Shown in pieces: positions 1 to 8,513 of a stretch of 64,000 nt of DNA. The first letter of the stretch is position 1. Each line of letters starts with the position of its first letter. The stretch comes from Pseudomonas sp. PB106. Lineage in GTDB: Bacteria > Pseudomonadota > Gammaproteobacteria > Pseudomonadales > Pseudomonadaceae. The stretch spans positions 51,915 through 115,914 of the forward strand of contig NZ_RWIM01000052.1 in NCBI RefSeq assembly GCF_009764645.1. Direction: 5' to 3'. Under the pieces are notes generated by a model. The model ran no database searches. It saw only the letters and a list, made by a program, of their open reading frames with translations, and was not told where the DNA came from. The translations under genes and the position numbers were made by a program.

Positions 1-516
1 CAACTCGCAGCCGCTCTCCCGGCTCAGGGCCGCGAGAAATTCCCATTCAGTGAACTCGTCCGACGCGGCGCGCACATAGCTGGAGACGTTCTCCAACACC
101 AGTGGCCGCTGCAACACATCCTGAACCTGGGCCACACGGCCGGCGATGTATTCGAGGCTTTCTGAGGTATAGGGAAGCGGCAACAAGTCGTGCAACTGAT
201 GTGCGTTGCCACGGCTCCAGCACAGGTGATCGGAGACCCATGCCGGTTTGACCCGATCGGCCAGTTGCTTGAGTTGTTTGAGATAGTCCGGATCGAGGGC
301 ATGCGGCCCACCGATGGACAAGGACACGCCATGCATAACCAGCGGATAGCGCTCGGCGATGGCGTCCAGGTAATACAGAGCCTTGCCGCCCTGCACCATG
401 AAATTTTCCGAGACCACTTCGAACCAGTCCACATCGGGCGACTGTTCGAGGATCTGCTGATAATAAGCGCTGCGCAGTCCCAGACCGTAGCCGAGGAAAG
501 CATGAGAAACAGGCAT
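1..516 (-). CDS. bufB: BufB-like DUF692 protein, C-terminus cut off by window edge
   Basis: The frame stays open from the ATG at 516 to base 1, giving 172 residues of a family usually about 280 long, so the C-terminal part lies outside the window. It reads as DUF692 (MbnB/BufB, TIM-barrel iron enzymes): the N-terminus has GYGLGLR, then WFEVVSENF (31-39), MHGVSLSIGG with His62, SDHLCW with Asp96-His97, His106/His109, and LENVSSY with Glu142, which are the expected metal-ligand segments. A good GGAGGTC ribosome site precedes the ATG. It lies 65 bases downstream of the small Cys-rich bufA gene on the same strand. In known bufferin systems the DUF692 enzyme, with a DUF2063 partner, modifies cysteines of the peptide; the partner would lie beyond the left edge. 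Confidence 0.9.
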   Translation of the reverse strand, partial: MPVSHAFLGYGLGLRSAYYQQILEQSPDVDWFEVVSENFMVQGGKALYYLDAIAERYPLVMHGVSLSIGGPHALDPDYLKQLKQLADRVKPAWVSDHLCWSRGNAHQLHDLLPLPYTSESLEYIAGRVAQVQDVLQRPLVLENVSSYVRAASDEFTEWEFLAALSRESGCEL

Positions 517-581
517 GGGCGACCTCCTGATAAAAAGTGGCCGCAGTGGCGTCAACCACTGCGGCGGCACTTGCCGGTCAG

Positions 582-833
582 TTACTCGCCGACCTTGCCA
601 CCTGCTTTTTCGCAAGCCGCTTGAGTCATCGCCTTGAAGCCCTGGCCTTTGCAGGAGCCCATGCCTTTGCAGGCGTGGTCTTTGGTTTTGCAGTCGTTCT
701 GGCCTTTGCAGCCATTCACGCCATAACAGTGAACATTGGCATCGGCAGCCATCGCGTTGGTGGCAACACCGGCAAACATCGTGGCGGCGGCCAACGCGAG
801 AGCGGCACCAGCAGCAGCGGATTTGATGGTCAT
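582..833 (-). CDS. bufA: DUF2282 bufferin-type Cys-rich secreted small protein
   Basis: Encodes 83 residues: an N-terminal signal peptide (about 1-29, ending AMA-A) and a short mature part with six cysteines (36, 42, 48, 55, 61, 74), several in a CKG context. This matches DUF2282 proteins (BufA1), ribosomally made precursors that are exported and bind copper and similar metals; in studied members the core cysteines are converted to thiooxazoles by the BufB/BufC pair. It is followed at 65 bases by bufB on the same strand, as in known bufferin operons. The 110 bases upstream, to the end of the P-type ATPase gene, must hold the promoter; no clear operator was recognised there. Confidence 0.88.
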   Translation of the reverse strand: MTIKSAAAGAALALAAATMFAGVATNAMAADANVHCYGVNGCKGQNDCKTKDHACKGMGSCKGQGFKAMTQAACEKAGGKVGE

Positions 834-943
834 TTTTCTTATCCTCGGTAATCGTCAGGGGTGTCGGCTGAAAGGTTGTTCAGTCCCGACATAGCACTAG
901 AGAGCGCGACCCTGACGGCGTTACACGGAGGTCAGAAATATTG

Positions 944-2851
944 CTAAATATCTTCCTTGAGCTTCAACAGCGGTTCCTGGAAACGCAGCAGTCTCCCGGC
1001 GTTACCCAGCACCAACAACGTGCTGAGGTTGTGCAGCAGCGCGGCGATCATTGCCCCGGCAGCACCGAGCCAGCCGAAGGCGGCGAACACCACGATCGCT
1101 AGGGTCCAGCCCAGACCGATGATGACGTTGACCTGCAACGTCCGACGGCACTGACGACTGAGCCGCACACAAGTACCGAGACGGCGCAGGTCACTGCCGA
1201 TCAACACGATGTCCGCCGAAGCCAGCGCGATATCGGCGCCGCCCGCGCCCATCGCCACGCCGACGACGCCGGCCTTGAGTGCCAGCGAATCGTTGATGCC
1301 ATCGCCCACCACCATTGGCCGGAAGCCGTTATCGATTTCCTTGAGCACGCGATTGAGTTTGTCCTCGGGCAACGCCTGGGCTTCGACCTCGTGCAGGCCG
1401 ACATCTTTGGCCAAGGCCTGAGCGACGCTGTTGCGGTCACCGGTCAGCAGCAGTTGCCGCCCAAGGCCCAGTTCACGCAACTCGCCAAGCGCGAAACGCG
1501 CCTCCGGTTTGACCGTGTCGGCCAGCAACAACCAGGCGAGAAATTCTCCCTGCAACGCCAGGCCAGCAATCGGCCCGTCGTGCTCCGGGACGGTTGTGGT
1601 GGTAATCCCGAGCTGCGTGAACAACTCCGGTCGACCAAGCGCGGCTTCGCCCTCCCCGGTCATGGCCACCACACCGAGGCCTTGGCGCTCGCGGATATCG
1701 CTCAGCGGCAGAATTTCTTCCTGACTGACCAGCCCCGCCAACGCCCGACTGACCGGGTGACTGCTCGCAGCACCCAAGCTGGCGGCGAGTGCGATGACGG
1801 TTGATGAATCCGCGCGCAAGCTGTTGATCGACTGCAACCGCAATGTGCCGAATGTCAGGGTGCCGGTCTTGTCGACGACCAGCGAAGTCAGGTCAGCCAG
1901 TTCCTCGAGAAACGCCGAACTGCGGATCAGAATCCCGTGGCGAGCCGCCACCGCCACACCGGCAATCGCCGTGGCCGGTGCCGACAACACCAACGCACAC
2001 GGGCACGCCGCGACCAACACCGCGAGCATCGCTTGTGCGTTGTTGGTAACGAACCAAGTCACCGCCGCCAGCAACAACACCAGCACCATGTAGCTGCCAG
2101 CGTAACGCTCGAGCAAACGAGTGATCGGTGGTTTCGAACGCTCGGCGTTCTGCATCAGCGCGATGACTTTGCCGAGGGTCGACTCATCACCGGTGCGGGT
2201 CACTTCGATGCGCAGCAGGCCATCAAGGTTGATCGCGCCGCCAAACACCGTCATGCCGCCGCCCGCCTCGACGGGCACTGATTCGCCGGTAATCGAAGCC
2301 GTGTCGAGACTCGCCTGACCGGACAACACCCGCCCATCTGCCGGCACCCGATCACCGGCGCGCACCTCGACGATGTCGCCGGATTTCAACGTGCCGTTGT
2401 CCACTTCGATGATCGAGCCATCGGCCTGAACCTTGCGCGCGTGGCTGCGCGTCAGTTGGCCAAGCGCATGAATCGCTTCCTGTGAACCGATGACGCTGCG
2501 CTCTTCCAGCACGTGGCCGAAGATCATGATGATCGGCAACAACGCCGCTGTCAGCAGATCGCCAGTCGCCCACGCACCGAGCATGGCCAAGGCAATCAGT
2601 TGGTCGGTGATGCCGTGCAGGCTCGGATAGCGCAGGCTGTACCACGCCGAGCGCATCACCGGCACGGCAACTAATAAAGAAGCAAATCCGAGCAGCAACT
2701 GACTGACGCCGGTTTGCTCCGGCACCAGCCAACGCCAGATCAAACCCAGACCCAACAGGCCCAACGCAAGCATGGCGAGTGTCAGTTGCCGCGCAGCGCG
2801 GCGTTGTTCGGCCGAGGACAACAGGCTCGGTGCGGCGGTCGTCGCAGTCAT
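944..2851 (-). CDS. hmtA: HmtA-like heavy-metal P1B-type ATPase
   Basis: A 635-residue membrane pump with all P1B ATPase landmarks: TGES near 188, the transmembrane CPC metal site at 283-285, the phosphorylation site DKTGT at 327-331, the HP locus at 365-366 and GDGINDS at 516-522. No N-terminal CxxC metal-binding domain is present; the protein starts almost directly with membrane helices. It is the last gene of a four-gene operon and overlaps the preceding SPFH gene by 4 bases (ATGA). P. aeruginosa HmtA (PA2435), described as an importer of zinc and copper, sits beside HflC-like genes in the same way, so I favour uptake of zinc or copper over efflux. Direction of transport cannot be read from sequence; a Cd/Zn exporter annotation is the main alternative. 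Confidence 0.82.
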   Translation of the reverse strand: MTATTAAPSLLSSAEQRRAARQLTLAMLALGLLGLGLIWRWLVPEQTGVSQLLLGFASLLVAVPVMRSAWYSLRYPSLHGITDQLIALAMLGAWATGDLLTAALLPIIMIFGHVLEERSVIGSQEAIHALGQLTRSHARKVQADGSIIEVDNGTLKSGDIVEVRAGDRVPADGRVLSGQASLDTASITGESVPVEAGGGMTVFGGAINLDGLLRIEVTRTGDESTLGKVIALMQNAERSKPPITRLLERYAGSYMVLVLLLAAVTWFVTNNAQAMLAVLVAACPCALVLSAPATAIAGVAVAARHGILIRSSAFLEELADLTSLVVDKTGTLTFGTLRLQSINSLRADSSTVIALAASLGAASSHPVSRALAGLVSQEEILPLSDIRERQGLGVVAMTGEGEAALGRPELFTQLGITTTTVPEHDGPIAGLALQGEFLAWLLLADTVKPEARFALGELRELGLGRQLLLTGDRNSVAQALAKDVGLHEVEAQALPEDKLNRVLKEIDNGFRPMVVGDGINDSLALKAGVVGVAMGAGGADIALASADIVLIGSDLRRLGTCVRLSRQCRRTLQVNVIIGLGWTLAIVVFAAFGWLGAAGAMIAALLHNLSTLLVLGNAGRLLRFQEPLLKLKEDI

Positions 2852-3897
2852 TTACTGGCTCCCTGAATGATCAGGCGGGAATCGTCTTTCGGATCGACCG
2901 TGGTGACCGAACCGGCCTGACCGAGGATTTTCGGCATGCGCTCGCGATAAAGGCGCAGGAGCATTTGCGGGGCGGTGCTGCTCGCCAGGCTCAACACCGT
3001 GGCGGTGTCAGCCGAGGCTTTGGCCAAACGCTCACCGGCTTGCGCGTGAGCGACTTGCAGTGTGCGGTCGGCCTGTTCATTGGCGGTTTGGGTGAGTTTC
3101 TCGGCTTCCGTGCGCGCATTGGCCACGGCTTTGTCAGCTTGCTGACTGGCGGTCAGTACTGCGTTGAACGCGCTGACCGCCGGATCCGGCAGACTCGATT
3201 GCACATCGACCCGCGCCACTTCGATACCGATGCCCTGCCCACTTGCCTTCAGGTCCGCCAAACGTTTGTTGATGCCTTGCACCAGATCACCACGCAGCCG
3301 TTCACGCCGTTCGGCGGCCTGATTGTCGGCGCCGATCAACTCCGGGCGAGCGACCAGAATGGTGTCCAGATCCCGCGCAGCCGTCAGTGCCACGGCACTG
3401 CGGGTGACCAGTCGATCTAGTGCTGGCAGCACATGATCGGCCTGCAGAACGAAGTCGTAAGGGTCGGTGACTTTATAGAACACGCGCACATCCAGTTGCA
3501 CCACGCCGGCGTCACCGGTCAATAAATAACCAGATCCGGCCAGCGCATCGCTCAACGGTGTGGCGAACGAAGCGACGCGATCAGCCTTCAGCGCTTCGTC
3601 GCTGCGCAGCAGGTTTTCCACTCGGCGTTCGATCACTCGATCCGCTGCAGGCAGCAAAATCACCTGTTCGAATGGCTGTGGCCACGCCAACAGCAGACCG
3701 GCGTTTTGAACGCGATCGAGTGCACCAAAATGCAAAACCATGGCGCGATTCTGCGGATCGATCTGTCGGACGTTGGAGAACGCCCACGCCAACGCGGCCA
3801 GTACTGTCACCGCATATAGGGCAAAAAATGCCAAACGCCCGGCTTGAATCCACGGACTGTTCAGCGCATGTGTTCCACGTGGAACTTCTTCACTCAT
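2848..3897 (-). CDS. SPFH/HflC-like membrane protein (third of operon)
   Basis: A 349-residue protein with one N-terminal transmembrane helix (about 20-42), an SPFH/Band 7 domain beginning around RQIDPQNRAMVLHFG, and an Ala/Gln/Glu-rich region near 230-300 of the coiled-coil type these proteins use to oligomerise. It resembles HflC/HflK but lies far from hfq-hflX, so it is a paralogue and not the FtsH modulator itself. Start and stop overlap both neighbours by 4 bases, implying translational coupling. Its first codons contain a near-perfect ParB-binding palindrome (3871-3886). Inference: a membrane scaffold or assembly factor for the metal ATPase encoded next. Confidence 0.85.
   Translation of the reverse strand: MSEEVPRGTHALNSPWIQAGRLAFFALYAVTVLAALAWAFSNVRQIDPQNRAMVLHFGALDRVQNAGLLLAWPQPFEQVILLPAADRVIERRVENLLRSDEALKADRVASFATPLSDALAGSGYLLTGDAGVVQLDVRVFYKVTDPYDFVLQADHVLPALDRLVTRSAVALTAARDLDTILVARPELIGADNQAAERRERLRGDLVQGINKRLADLKASGQGIGIEVARVDVQSSLPDPAVSAFNAVLTASQQADKAVANARTEAEKLTQTANEQADRTLQVAHAQAGERLAKASADTATVLSLASSTAPQMLLRLYRERMPKILGQAGSVTTVDPKDDSRLIIQGASK
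3871..3886. other. parS: Distant parS-like site in an SPFH gene
   Basis: TGTTCCACGTGGAACT matches the parS consensus at 15 of 16 bases and contains the full 14-base palindrome. It is located at codons 4-9 of the SPFH gene at 2848-3897, about 40 kb from parB and 54 kb from dnaA on the other arm. Confidence 0.8.
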
Positions 3898-4940
3898 GGC
3901 TGTGATCCGGATTTGCTGTCGAGTGTCGGCGGGCCGTCGACCAACACGCGGAATGGTGCGGCGTCGGTTCGCAGAATCAGTTTGGTGTCCGGGGTGACGA
4001 TGGTGCCGAGGGTGTCCAGTGAGCGCAGCAAGTTGTACAACTGCGGTGAACTGGCGTAGGCACGACCGTAAATCTGCGCGGCTTCAACGCGAGACTGCGC
4101 TTCGATTTCTGCGGCTTTCACGGTGGCGTCAGCCTGGACAATTCGAGCATCGCGTTCGGCAGCGGAACGGATTTGCGCAGCCTCACGTTTGCCGATCGCC
4201 GTGCGTTCGGTGGCGATGGTTTCACGCTCGGCGCGCATACGATCGACCGTGGCAGTCAGCGTCACCGACGGCAAGGTCAGACGCTCGATGCCGACTTGTA
4301 CGACACGCACGCCATAAGTCGCGAGCAATTGCTGATCAATCTGTTGGCGCAACTGCGCTTCGAAATCGGCGATGCGCACCTGGCTGGCATCGGTATTCAC
4401 CAAGTTCGCCAGATCGAAACTGCTCGCCGTGGTTTCCAGTGCCGAGCCGACAAAGGTGCGAATCTGTCGTGCCGCTTCGTCCGGCTGGTTTTGCACCGCG
4501 CGCATAAAGCGCTGCACGTTGTTCGGATCACCTTGCACCTGCCACGCCACATAGGCCTGCACAATGATGCGCAAACCGTCGCGGGTGCCGACATCCTGCA
4601 AACCGCTGGATGTCGTACGCAAACGCAAATCCACGGGGATCGCCGCTTCGAACGGTGCCGGCCAGCGCCAGCTCAAGCCTGGCTCCAGCAATACCCGCGA
4701 TGGATTGCCGAAGCGGGTAATGACCGTGGCTTCACCGGAGCGCACTTGCACCAGACTCGCCGCTGCAATGGCGAACGCCACCAGCAACGCTGCCCAACCC
4801 ATGCGCCGCCACGGGAAAGGCCCTGCCTCTTCCGGCGCACCATGATGATGGTGATGATGCCCATGATGGTGGTGATGGCCGCCGTGACCATGATCGTGGC
4901 CGCTGTGATCGTGTGGTTCGTGAGTGTGCGACTGGCTCAA
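3894..4940 (-). CDS. SPFH/HflC-like protein with His-rich N-terminal tail
   Basis: A 348-residue SPFH/Band 7 protein. Residues 1-34 are extraordinarily His-rich (18 His among the first 33, including runs of five and six), followed by FPWRR, one transmembrane helix (about 47-66) and an HflC-like domain (GEATVITRFGNPSRVLLEPG). A long Ala/Glu/Arg coiled-coil segment follows at about 225-290. The tail precedes the first helix and would be cytoplasmic in the usual topology. Such tails bind Zn, Ni or Co; with an HmtA-type ATPase two genes downstream this suggests metal buffering or hand-over at the membrane. The gene overlaps both neighbours by 4 bases. Confidence 0.85.
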   Translation of the reverse strand: MSQSHTHEPHDHSGHDHGHGGHHHHHGHHHHHHGAPEEAGPFPWRRMGWAALLVAFAIAAASLVQVRSGEATVITRFGNPSRVLLEPGLSWRWPAPFEAAIPVDLRLRTTSSGLQDVGTRDGLRIIVQAYVAWQVQGDPNNVQRFMRAVQNQPDEAARQIRTFVGSALETTASSFDLANLVNTDASQVRIADFEAQLRQQIDQQLLATYGVRVVQVGIERLTLPSVTLTATVDRMRAERETIATERTAIGKREAAQIRSAAERDARIVQADATVKAAEIEAQSRVEAAQIYGRAYASSPQLYNLLRSLDTLGTIVTPDTKLILRTDAAPFRVLVDGPPTLDSKSGSQP

Positions 4941-6898
4941 TGGGCGACTCCTGGTTGAGCGGTGGTGCGCGCGGGCGTCGGGTCAGCCGGCAGCGTGAAG
5001 GTACGCAAATCGATGGTCGGCGCATTGCTGCTGCCACCCAGACGATGATCGAGCACCAGCAATTTGGCTTTGCTCAGGCCTTGGCTGAGTTGACCGAGGT
5101 ACTGCTCCAGCACGAAGGCTTGACCGGCACTGGCGTAGGCTTTCTGTTCGGCGCTGAATTTCAGGTCTGCCGCTTGTGCGGTGGCACTGGTTTCGCGGGC
5201 GTTGGCGCTGGCCTGATCGCGGGCAAGGCTGGCCTGCAATTGCGCCTGATTACTGGCTTCGGCCGCCGCGCCGCGCTCGCGGGAGATCAAAGCTTGCGCG
5301 CCGATCTGCGCCGCTTGCACCGCGTGATAAGCATTGGCGGCACCGGCCGGCGGATGAATGGCTTCAACGACCGTGGCGAGAATTTCCACACCACTGTTGA
5401 GCTGTTGCAGATCGCCTTGCACCGCACGACCAATCTCCTCGCCCAGCCCTACCCGGTCTTCACCGAGCAAACCGTCGAGGGTGCGCGAGGCAAAGTCGCG
5501 CACCAGAATCCGGCTGGCGGTGCTGCGGATCAGCGTCGGCACATCGGCACTGTTGTAGGTTGCCGCCAGCGCAGCTTGATCCGTCAGGCCAATGCGATAG
5601 ACAAAGCGCACGTCCATGTTGACGATCTGAAAACTCTGCTGCTCGCCACGGCTGCCGGCGATGACTTGCGACTTGTCATTGACGTGACTGGCGTCCCACA
5701 AGCGATTGGCGGTGAACGGCGCCGGACCTTCAGCGGGATCGGCTTGAGGCGGCGCCGGGTTTTCGCCGACGCTGGTTGCCAGTTCATGCACCACACCGTT
5801 TTCGACGATCAACACGCGGCCCAGTGGCCACGGCAAACCTGTGTGCAAACCAGGGCCGAACACCTGCACCGGTTTACCAAAGCGTTCATAAATGCCACGA
5901 CCCTGCAGCGGGATTTCATGGATGCCGGTAAGCAACCAACCTACCGCAGCGACGAATGCCAGCACTGGCAGAAACGCGCGACGCATGTAGCTGAACGCCC
6001 ATATCTGGCGGAGATCGATGCCAAAACGGTTGTGCAGTTCATGCTGTAATGCGAGCAACGGTTGTGGCGGCCAGCGCAACATGTCGGCGACAAAACTGCG
6101 CGCCAGCAGCGTCGGTTCAAGCTGCTCGCGGCGGGGACTGAAGGTAGAAAGAACCGCGCGCAATAGCAGCTCGATCGCCACCAATCCCGGCAAGATGCCG
6201 ATGAGTACCCCCACTCGGACCGGCCAAACCGCGTTTTCGCCAGCAAACAACAAACACAGTGCACCAAGCACCAGGCTGATGATCGCAACGCGAGTAAGTT
6301 GCGCCAGTGATCCCGCTTCTGGCCATTGCGCCGGGTTTTCTTGAGCGAGTTGGCGCTCCAGCACCAGCAAACCGAACGCCAGCAGTAATGCCAACGCGGC
6401 ACCCACCGTGGCGGACAACCCAACTGCAGCGGCAGGCAATGACAGGTTCCACACCTGTTCAATACTCAGCGACACCAGTACGGCCCAACCGCCCAGCCAC
6501 AGCGTCGCAGCACCGATCTGGCCGAGCACGTGCAAACCGCGCTGACTGAGTAGATCCAGGAGCCGCTCGTACCAACCTTCAGGCGCAGGCTGCTCATCTT
6601 CGGCAACCGTTGTCAGCGCGACAGGATCTATCGCCCGCGCCCGCCACTGCGTCACCCACCATGCCGATTGCAGTCCGGCGACCAGCACTAACAGCGCCGC
6701 GCTCAGATTGACAAGCAATGGCAACCACAACGACTGCGGCGCGAACAACCCGACAAAAAACGCCGACACCCAACCGGCACTCGCCAATCCGCCAAGGCCA
6801 TAGGCCCAGCGCCGCAGCCGCCTGCCCTGTGTGGCCGCCTGTTGAAAGCGCGGCAGTCCGGTCACTTGCGCACCCTCTACCTCCAGATCAACTTGCAT
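4937..6898 (-). CDS. Polytopic SPFH/HflK-like protein, first gene of metal operon
   Basis: A 653-residue protein. Roughly the first 340 residues hold about seven hydrophobic segments (for example SAALLVLVAGLQSAWWV and ALALLLAFGLLVLE). An HflK-like SPFH domain then begins after HEIPLQGRGIYERFGKPVQV, and an Ala/Gln/Glu-rich coiled coil lies near the C-terminus. Ordinary HflK is about 400 residues with one helix, so the multi-helix N-terminus is the distinguishing feature. It heads the operon (6898 to 944), and its stop overlaps the next start by 4 bases. A Zur-like dyad at 6932-6946 lies 34 bases upstream of its ATG, suggesting induction by zinc shortage. P. aeruginosa PA2437-PA2439 beside hmtA are the likely counterparts (from memory). 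Confidence 0.82.
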   Translation of the reverse strand: MQVDLEVEGAQVTGLPRFQQAATQGRRLRRWAYGLGGLASAGWVSAFFVGLFAPQSLWLPLLVNLSAALLVLVAGLQSAWWVTQWRARAIDPVALTTVAEDEQPAPEGWYERLLDLLSQRGLHVLGQIGAATLWLGGWAVLVSLSIEQVWNLSLPAAAVGLSATVGAALALLLAFGLLVLERQLAQENPAQWPEAGSLAQLTRVAIISLVLGALCLLFAGENAVWPVRVGVLIGILPGLVAIELLLRAVLSTFSPRREQLEPTLLARSFVADMLRWPPQPLLALQHELHNRFGIDLRQIWAFSYMRRAFLPVLAFVAAVGWLLTGIHEIPLQGRGIYERFGKPVQVFGPGLHTGLPWPLGRVLIVENGVVHELATSVGENPAPPQADPAEGPAPFTANRLWDASHVNDKSQVIAGSRGEQQSFQIVNMDVRFVYRIGLTDQAALAATYNSADVPTLIRSTASRILVRDFASRTLDGLLGEDRVGLGEEIGRAVQGDLQQLNSGVEILATVVEAIHPPAGAANAYHAVQAAQIGAQALISRERGAAAEASNQAQLQASLARDQASANARETSATAQAADLKFSAEQKAYASAGQAFVLEQYLGQLSQGLSKAKLLVLDHRLGGSSNAPTIDLRTFTLPADPTPARTTAQPGVAH

Positions 6899-6931
6899 AT
6901 CACCCCAATGTCTTCAGCTCGCTGTGCATAG

Positions 6932-6946
6932 CGTTACGATATAACG
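6932..6946. promoter_or_regulatory. Zur-like inverted repeat upstream of SPFH-ATPase operon
   Basis: CGTTA-N5-TAACG dyad. The core GTTACGATATAAC differs from the GTTATAnTATAAC Zur consensus at two positions. It lies 34 bases upstream of the ATG at 6898, where a repressor would block transcription. Assignment to Zur is inference from the match and from the zinc-related gene content. Confidence 0.55.
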
Positions 6947-7042
6947 AAAAGCGTGAAATATTCGTACACAATCATGGGTATTCAAAGACGCTCAACCTGT
7001 CGCTTGCCTGAAGCCTTGACCGAAATGTCCGGGAACGCACAT

Positions 7043-7056
7043 ATTACGTTCGTAAT
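7043..7056. promoter_or_regulatory. ATTACG-TT-CGTAAT palindrome upstream of lpd
   Basis: A near-perfect 14-base inverted repeat 53 bases before the lpd start, in the 211-base divergent space between the metal operon and lpd. It resembles a dimeric repressor operator. I do not recognise the cognate regulator. Confidence 0.4.
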
Positions 7057-7109
7057 TTTTATCGACAGCTACTTTTAGCGATCCGCATCCATCAATCAGG
7101 AGCAAGCGC

Positions 7110-8510
7110 ATGAGCAACTATGACGTAGTGATTCTGGGCGGCGGCCCCGGTGGGTATAACGCGGCGATCCGCGCCGGCCAGTTGGGCCTCAAGGCCGCTT
7201 GCGTGGAGGGCCGGGCGACGCTCGGCGGCACCTGCCTGAACGTCGGTTGCATGCCGTCCAAAGCGTTGCTGCATGCCTCGGAGCTGTACGACGCGGCGAT
7301 GGGTGCGGAATTCGCCAACCTCGGCATTGAGGTCAAGCCGACGCTGAACCTCGCGCAAATGATGAAACAGAAAGACGAAAGCGTGACCGGCCTGACCAAA
7401 GGCATCGAGTTTCTCTTTCGCAAGAACAAGGTCGACTGGATCAAGGGCTGGGGCCACATTGATGGACCGGGCAAAGTCACGGTGACCGATGCTCAAGGCA
7501 GCAAAGTCGAGCTGACTGCCAAGGACATCATCATCGCCACCGGCTCCGAGCCCACTCCCCTGCCCGGCGTCGAGATCGACAACCAACGTATCCTCGACTC
7601 CACCGGCGCGCTGTCGCTCAGTGAAGTGCCCAAGCATTTGGTGGTGATCGGTGCCGGCGTGATTGGCCTGGAGTTGGGCTCGGTATGGCGGCGACTCGGC
7701 GCACAGGTGACCGTGGTCGAATACCTCGACCGCATCTGTCCAGGCGTCGATGCCGAGGCCGGCAAAACCCTGCAACGCTCGCTGAGCAAACAGGGGATCG
7801 CCTTCAAGTTGAGTTCGAAAGTCACCAGCGCAACGACTTCGGCCAACGGCGTGCAGCTCAGCGTCGAGCCCTCGGCAGGCGGAACCGCCGAATTGCTCGA
7901 AGCGGATTACGTGCTGGTGGCCATCGGTCGGCGCCCGTACACCCAGGGTTTGGGCCTGGAGAACGTCGGCCTGAGCACCGACAAGCGCGGCATGCTTGCC
8001 AACAAACAGCATCGCACCGAAGCCGCCGGCGTCTGGGTGATCGGCGACGTGACGTCCGGGCCTATGCTCGCGCACAAGGCTGAAGATGAAGCCATGGCCT
8101 GCGTCGAGCAGATCCACGGCAAGGCCGGCGAGGTCAACTACGACCTGATCCCCAACGTGATCTACACCAAACCGGAGCTGGCCAGCGTCGGCAAAACCGA
8201 AGAGCAGCTCAAGGCCGAGGGTCGCGCCTATAAGGTCGGTAAATTTCCGTTCACCGCCAACAGCCGGGCGAAGATCAACCATGAAACCGAAGGCTTTGCC
8301 AAAGTTCTAGCGGATGAGCGCACGGATGAAGTGCTCGGCGTGCATCTTGTGGGGCCGAGCGTGAGCGAAATGATCGGTGAATATTGCGTGGCGATGGAAT
8401 TCAGTGCGTCGGCGGAAGACATTGCGTTGACCTGTCACCCCCATCCGACCCGCTCGGAAGCGTTGCGCCAGGCAGCGATGAATGTCGAGGGGATGGCGAC
8501 GCAGATGTAG
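7110..8510 (+). CDS. lpd: Dihydrolipoamide dehydrogenase (stand-alone Lpd)
   Basis: A 466-residue class I flavoprotein disulfide reductase. It has the FAD-binding GGGPGGYNAAIRAGQ near the N-terminus, the redox-active pair in GGTCLNVGCMPSK (Cys42, Cys47), a second Rossmann motif GAGVIGLELGSVW for NAD, and the C-terminal CHPHPTRSEAL catalytic His-Glu element. Length is normal for E3 subunits that reoxidise lipoamide in 2-oxoacid dehydrogenases and the glycine cleavage system. No E1/E2 genes are adjacent, so this is a free-standing copy, probably the one called lpd3 in pseudomonads. An AGGAG ribosome site precedes the ATG. A REP pair follows the stop. Confidence 0.95.
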   Translation: MSNYDVVILGGGPGGYNAAIRAGQLGLKAACVEGRATLGGTCLNVGCMPSKALLHASELYDAAMGAEFANLGIEVKPTLNLAQMMKQKDESVTGLTKGIEFLFRKNKVDWIKGWGHIDGPGKVTVTDAQGSKVELTAKDIIIATGSEPTPLPGVEIDNQRILDSTGALSLSEVPKHLVVIGAGVIGLELGSVWRRLGAQVTVVEYLDRICPGVDAEAGKTLQRSLSKQGIAFKLSSKVTSATTSANGVQLSVEPSAGGTAELLEADYVLVAIGRRPYTQGLGLENVGLSTDKRGMLANKQHRTEAAGVWVIGDVTSGPMLAHKAEDEAMACVEQIHGKAGEVNYDLIPNVIYTKPELASVGKTEEQLKAEGRAYKVGKFPFTANSRAKINHETEGFAKVLADERTDEVLGVHLVGPSVSEMIGEYCVAMEFSASAEDIALTCHPHPTRSEALRQAAMNVEGMATQM

Positions 8511-8513
8511 AAA

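Noticed and set aside
2848..4940. Calling the SPFH genes the true hflK/hflC FtsH modulators
   Set aside because: They lack the hfq-hflX context, one has a His tail, and they are fused in an operon with a metal ATPase.
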